A program made the position numbers and the translations under genes. Under the pieces are notes generated by a model that did no database searches, had not been told where the DNA came from, and saw only the letters and a program-made list of their open reading frames with translations. A DNA stretch of 33,040 nt, from the NCBI GenBank assembly GCA_026394075.1, contig JAPKYX010000008.1, forward strand, positions 1 through 33,040, written 5' to 3'. This stretch comes from Acidobacteriota bacterium. Lineage in GTDB: Bacteria; Acidobacteriota; Terriglobia; Bryobacterales; Bryobacteraceae. Positions within the stretch are counted from its first letter, which is position 1. Each line of letters starts with the position of its first letter. Positions 32,012 through 33,040 of the stretch are shown piece after piece.

Positions 32012-33040
32012 CTAGGGTTCAATGTGGACGCGGACCCGGTTGCTTTCACGGCCGGCCACTTCAACGGAAAGTTCCGCCGTGCCACGGTTCACCAGATTGG
32101 GCACCAGCGCTTCCACCAGGTAAAAACCAATATAGCCGGGTGCCAGCACGGCGCGTGTTACTTCCAGCGGCTGCCCGTCCAGCAGCACGCGCACGGCGGC
32201 TTCCACGGTAGGCGGCGCCTCCAGTGGCGCTTCCACTCCTGCCGGCCATTCCGGCCGGACGCGGCCCAGGCCAGTAGCCAAAATCTGGAGCCGCATCCCG
32301 GAGCGCGCCGGACGCAGCGCATCCAGCAACACGCCGGAATCGCCATCAATCAACATCGGCGCGCCGTCACGCTCAAACACGGCGGGCGCGGTCCGCTCCA
32401 GCGGCACAGTCAGGCTCCAGGCGCGGGCGGCGGATTCCAGTTGCAGCAGCAGTTCCCGGCCTTCGGCATTGAAGGGAACCTGCAACTGCGTTTCGCCCGC
32501 CAGCGAACCCAAGCCTACGGCTCCGCGGACCCGCAGGCCCTCGGGCCCAAGAATGCTCAGCAGGGCACCGGGTGCCGCCGCCCGGGGCCGCAGATCGGCC
32601 GCGCTGACCAGCGCTGGCAGTTGGCGGCGGTGCGGCGCCAGTGCCGCATAGATACCCCAGCCTTCAAAAGCCGCGAACAGCTGATTGCCGTTTTCATCCA
32701 GTTGAACATCGAGGGCTTTGGCGTCCGGCAGTGCGCCACCGAGTTTGCGCCAGGAGCCGCCTAGCACTGGAGCGCGGAGGTCCAGGGTGGCCACAAAGAT
32801 ACCTTTTTCGGTGGCCACATAGACCGAGTTCGATTCGCTGTGTGCCGTGACGCCATAGATGGCCGTTCCGGCCAGATTGAGTGAAACATCGTCCCAAAGT
32901 CCGCCGCCGTCGACGGTCCGGAAAAGTTTACCGTCCCGGATTTCCAGCGTCGTCAGCAGGTCGGTGGCCTCGCTCCACCGCCGGGTAGCGGCAGGAGCGG
33001 CGTCAGCCACCCGCGCCCAGCCGTCCCGCTGCCATTCAAA
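32012..33040 (-). CDS. Propeller protein with C-terminal TIGR03437-type domain (5' end beyond the right edge)
   Basis: 343 codons are inside the window and the frame is open to the right edge (FEWQRDGWARVADAAP at the edge), so the true start is outside. The first about 140 residues look like BNR/VPS10-type propeller blades (FRTVDGGGLWDDVSLNLAG, then NSVYVATEKGIFVATLDL). The rest matches the pattern of TIGR03437: AAPGALLSILGPEGLRV, LQVPFNAEGRELLLQLES, LLDALRPARSGMRLQILATG LGRV, YIGFYLVEALVPNLVNRGTA. That domain is known to me mainly from Solibacter-like Acidobacteriota, at the C-termini of secreted proteins. Its role is unknown; it may serve in attachment or secretion. The gene is first in the visible part of an operon with the methyltransferase and lipoprotein. 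Confidence 0.85.
   Translation of the reverse strand, partial: FEWQRDGWARVADAAPAATRRWSEATDLLTTLEIRDGKLFRTVDGGGLWDDVSLNLAGTAIYGVTAHSESNSVYVATEKGIFVATLDLRAPVLGGSWRKLGGALPDAKALDVQLDENGNQLFAAFEGWGIYAALAPHRRQLPALVSAADLRPRAAAPGALLSILGPEGLRVRGAVGLGSLAGETQLQVPFNAEGRELLLQLESAARAWSLTVPLERTAPAVFERDGAPMLIDGDSGVLLDALRPARSGMRLQILATGLGRVRPEWPAGVEAPLEAPPTVEAAVRVLLDGQPLEVTRAVLAPGYIGFYLVEALVPNLVNRGTAELSVEVAGRESNRVRVHIEP

Overview
The window is GC-rich DNA that looks like an Acidobacteriota chromosome, probably Bryobacterales/Solibacter-like. That placement rests on three things seen together: a giant secreted NHL-repeat/Ig-like protein, a C-terminal beta-sandwich domain of the TIGR03437 type that I associate with Solibacter-like genomes, and a PEP-CTERM protein. 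It is an inference from gene content, not from a marker gene.

Layout, left to right. 1-752: 5' half of cysS on the minus strand, running off the left edge. 828-2375: an exported TIM-barrel glycoside-hydrolase-like protein. 2382-4260: a divergent pair, an AraC-family regulator and an NmrA-type NAD(P)-binding protein. 4387-4815: a small RsbW-like anti-sigma-factor kinase. 4897-5013: a CAU-anticodon tRNA that looks like tRNA-Ile2 rather than tRNA-Met, followed by a strong terminator. 5069-22085: one 17-kb minus-strand gene of about 5,670 codons, broken by a single frame loss near 9850-9862. 22086-22413: a divergent regulatory region. 22414-23559: a PEP-CTERM protein. 23572-25373: a two-gene alkylation-repair-type operon (Ada plus a 2OG-Fe(II) oxygenase). 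25537-30557: a tight three-gene operon (TonB-dependent receptor, YfiR-like periplasmic protein, hybrid histidine kinase). 30635-33040: a minus-strand cluster with a frame-broken propeller lipoprotein, an exported-looking SAM methyltransferase and the 3' end of a TIGR03437-type protein.

The giant gene is the most striking object. After a signal peptide and a BNR/sialidase-like propeller comes a tract of 21 perfect NPDIN pentapeptides. Then follow five copies of a supermodule [He_PIG-like domain, Ig-like domain, 10-11-unit NHL array], closed by a final He_PIG-like domain. Arrays II to V each carry one cysteine-paired unit. Three places in the window lack part of a repeat unit or gene: two lose the reading frame (about 9855 and 31005) and one is in frame (about 14270). 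They could be real decay or assembly collapses.

The best candidate for an interesting system is the receptor/YfiR/kinase operon. It looks like the YfiBNR logic of Pseudomonas rebuilt, with a TonB receptor at the outer membrane and a hybrid kinase in place of the diguanylate cyclase.
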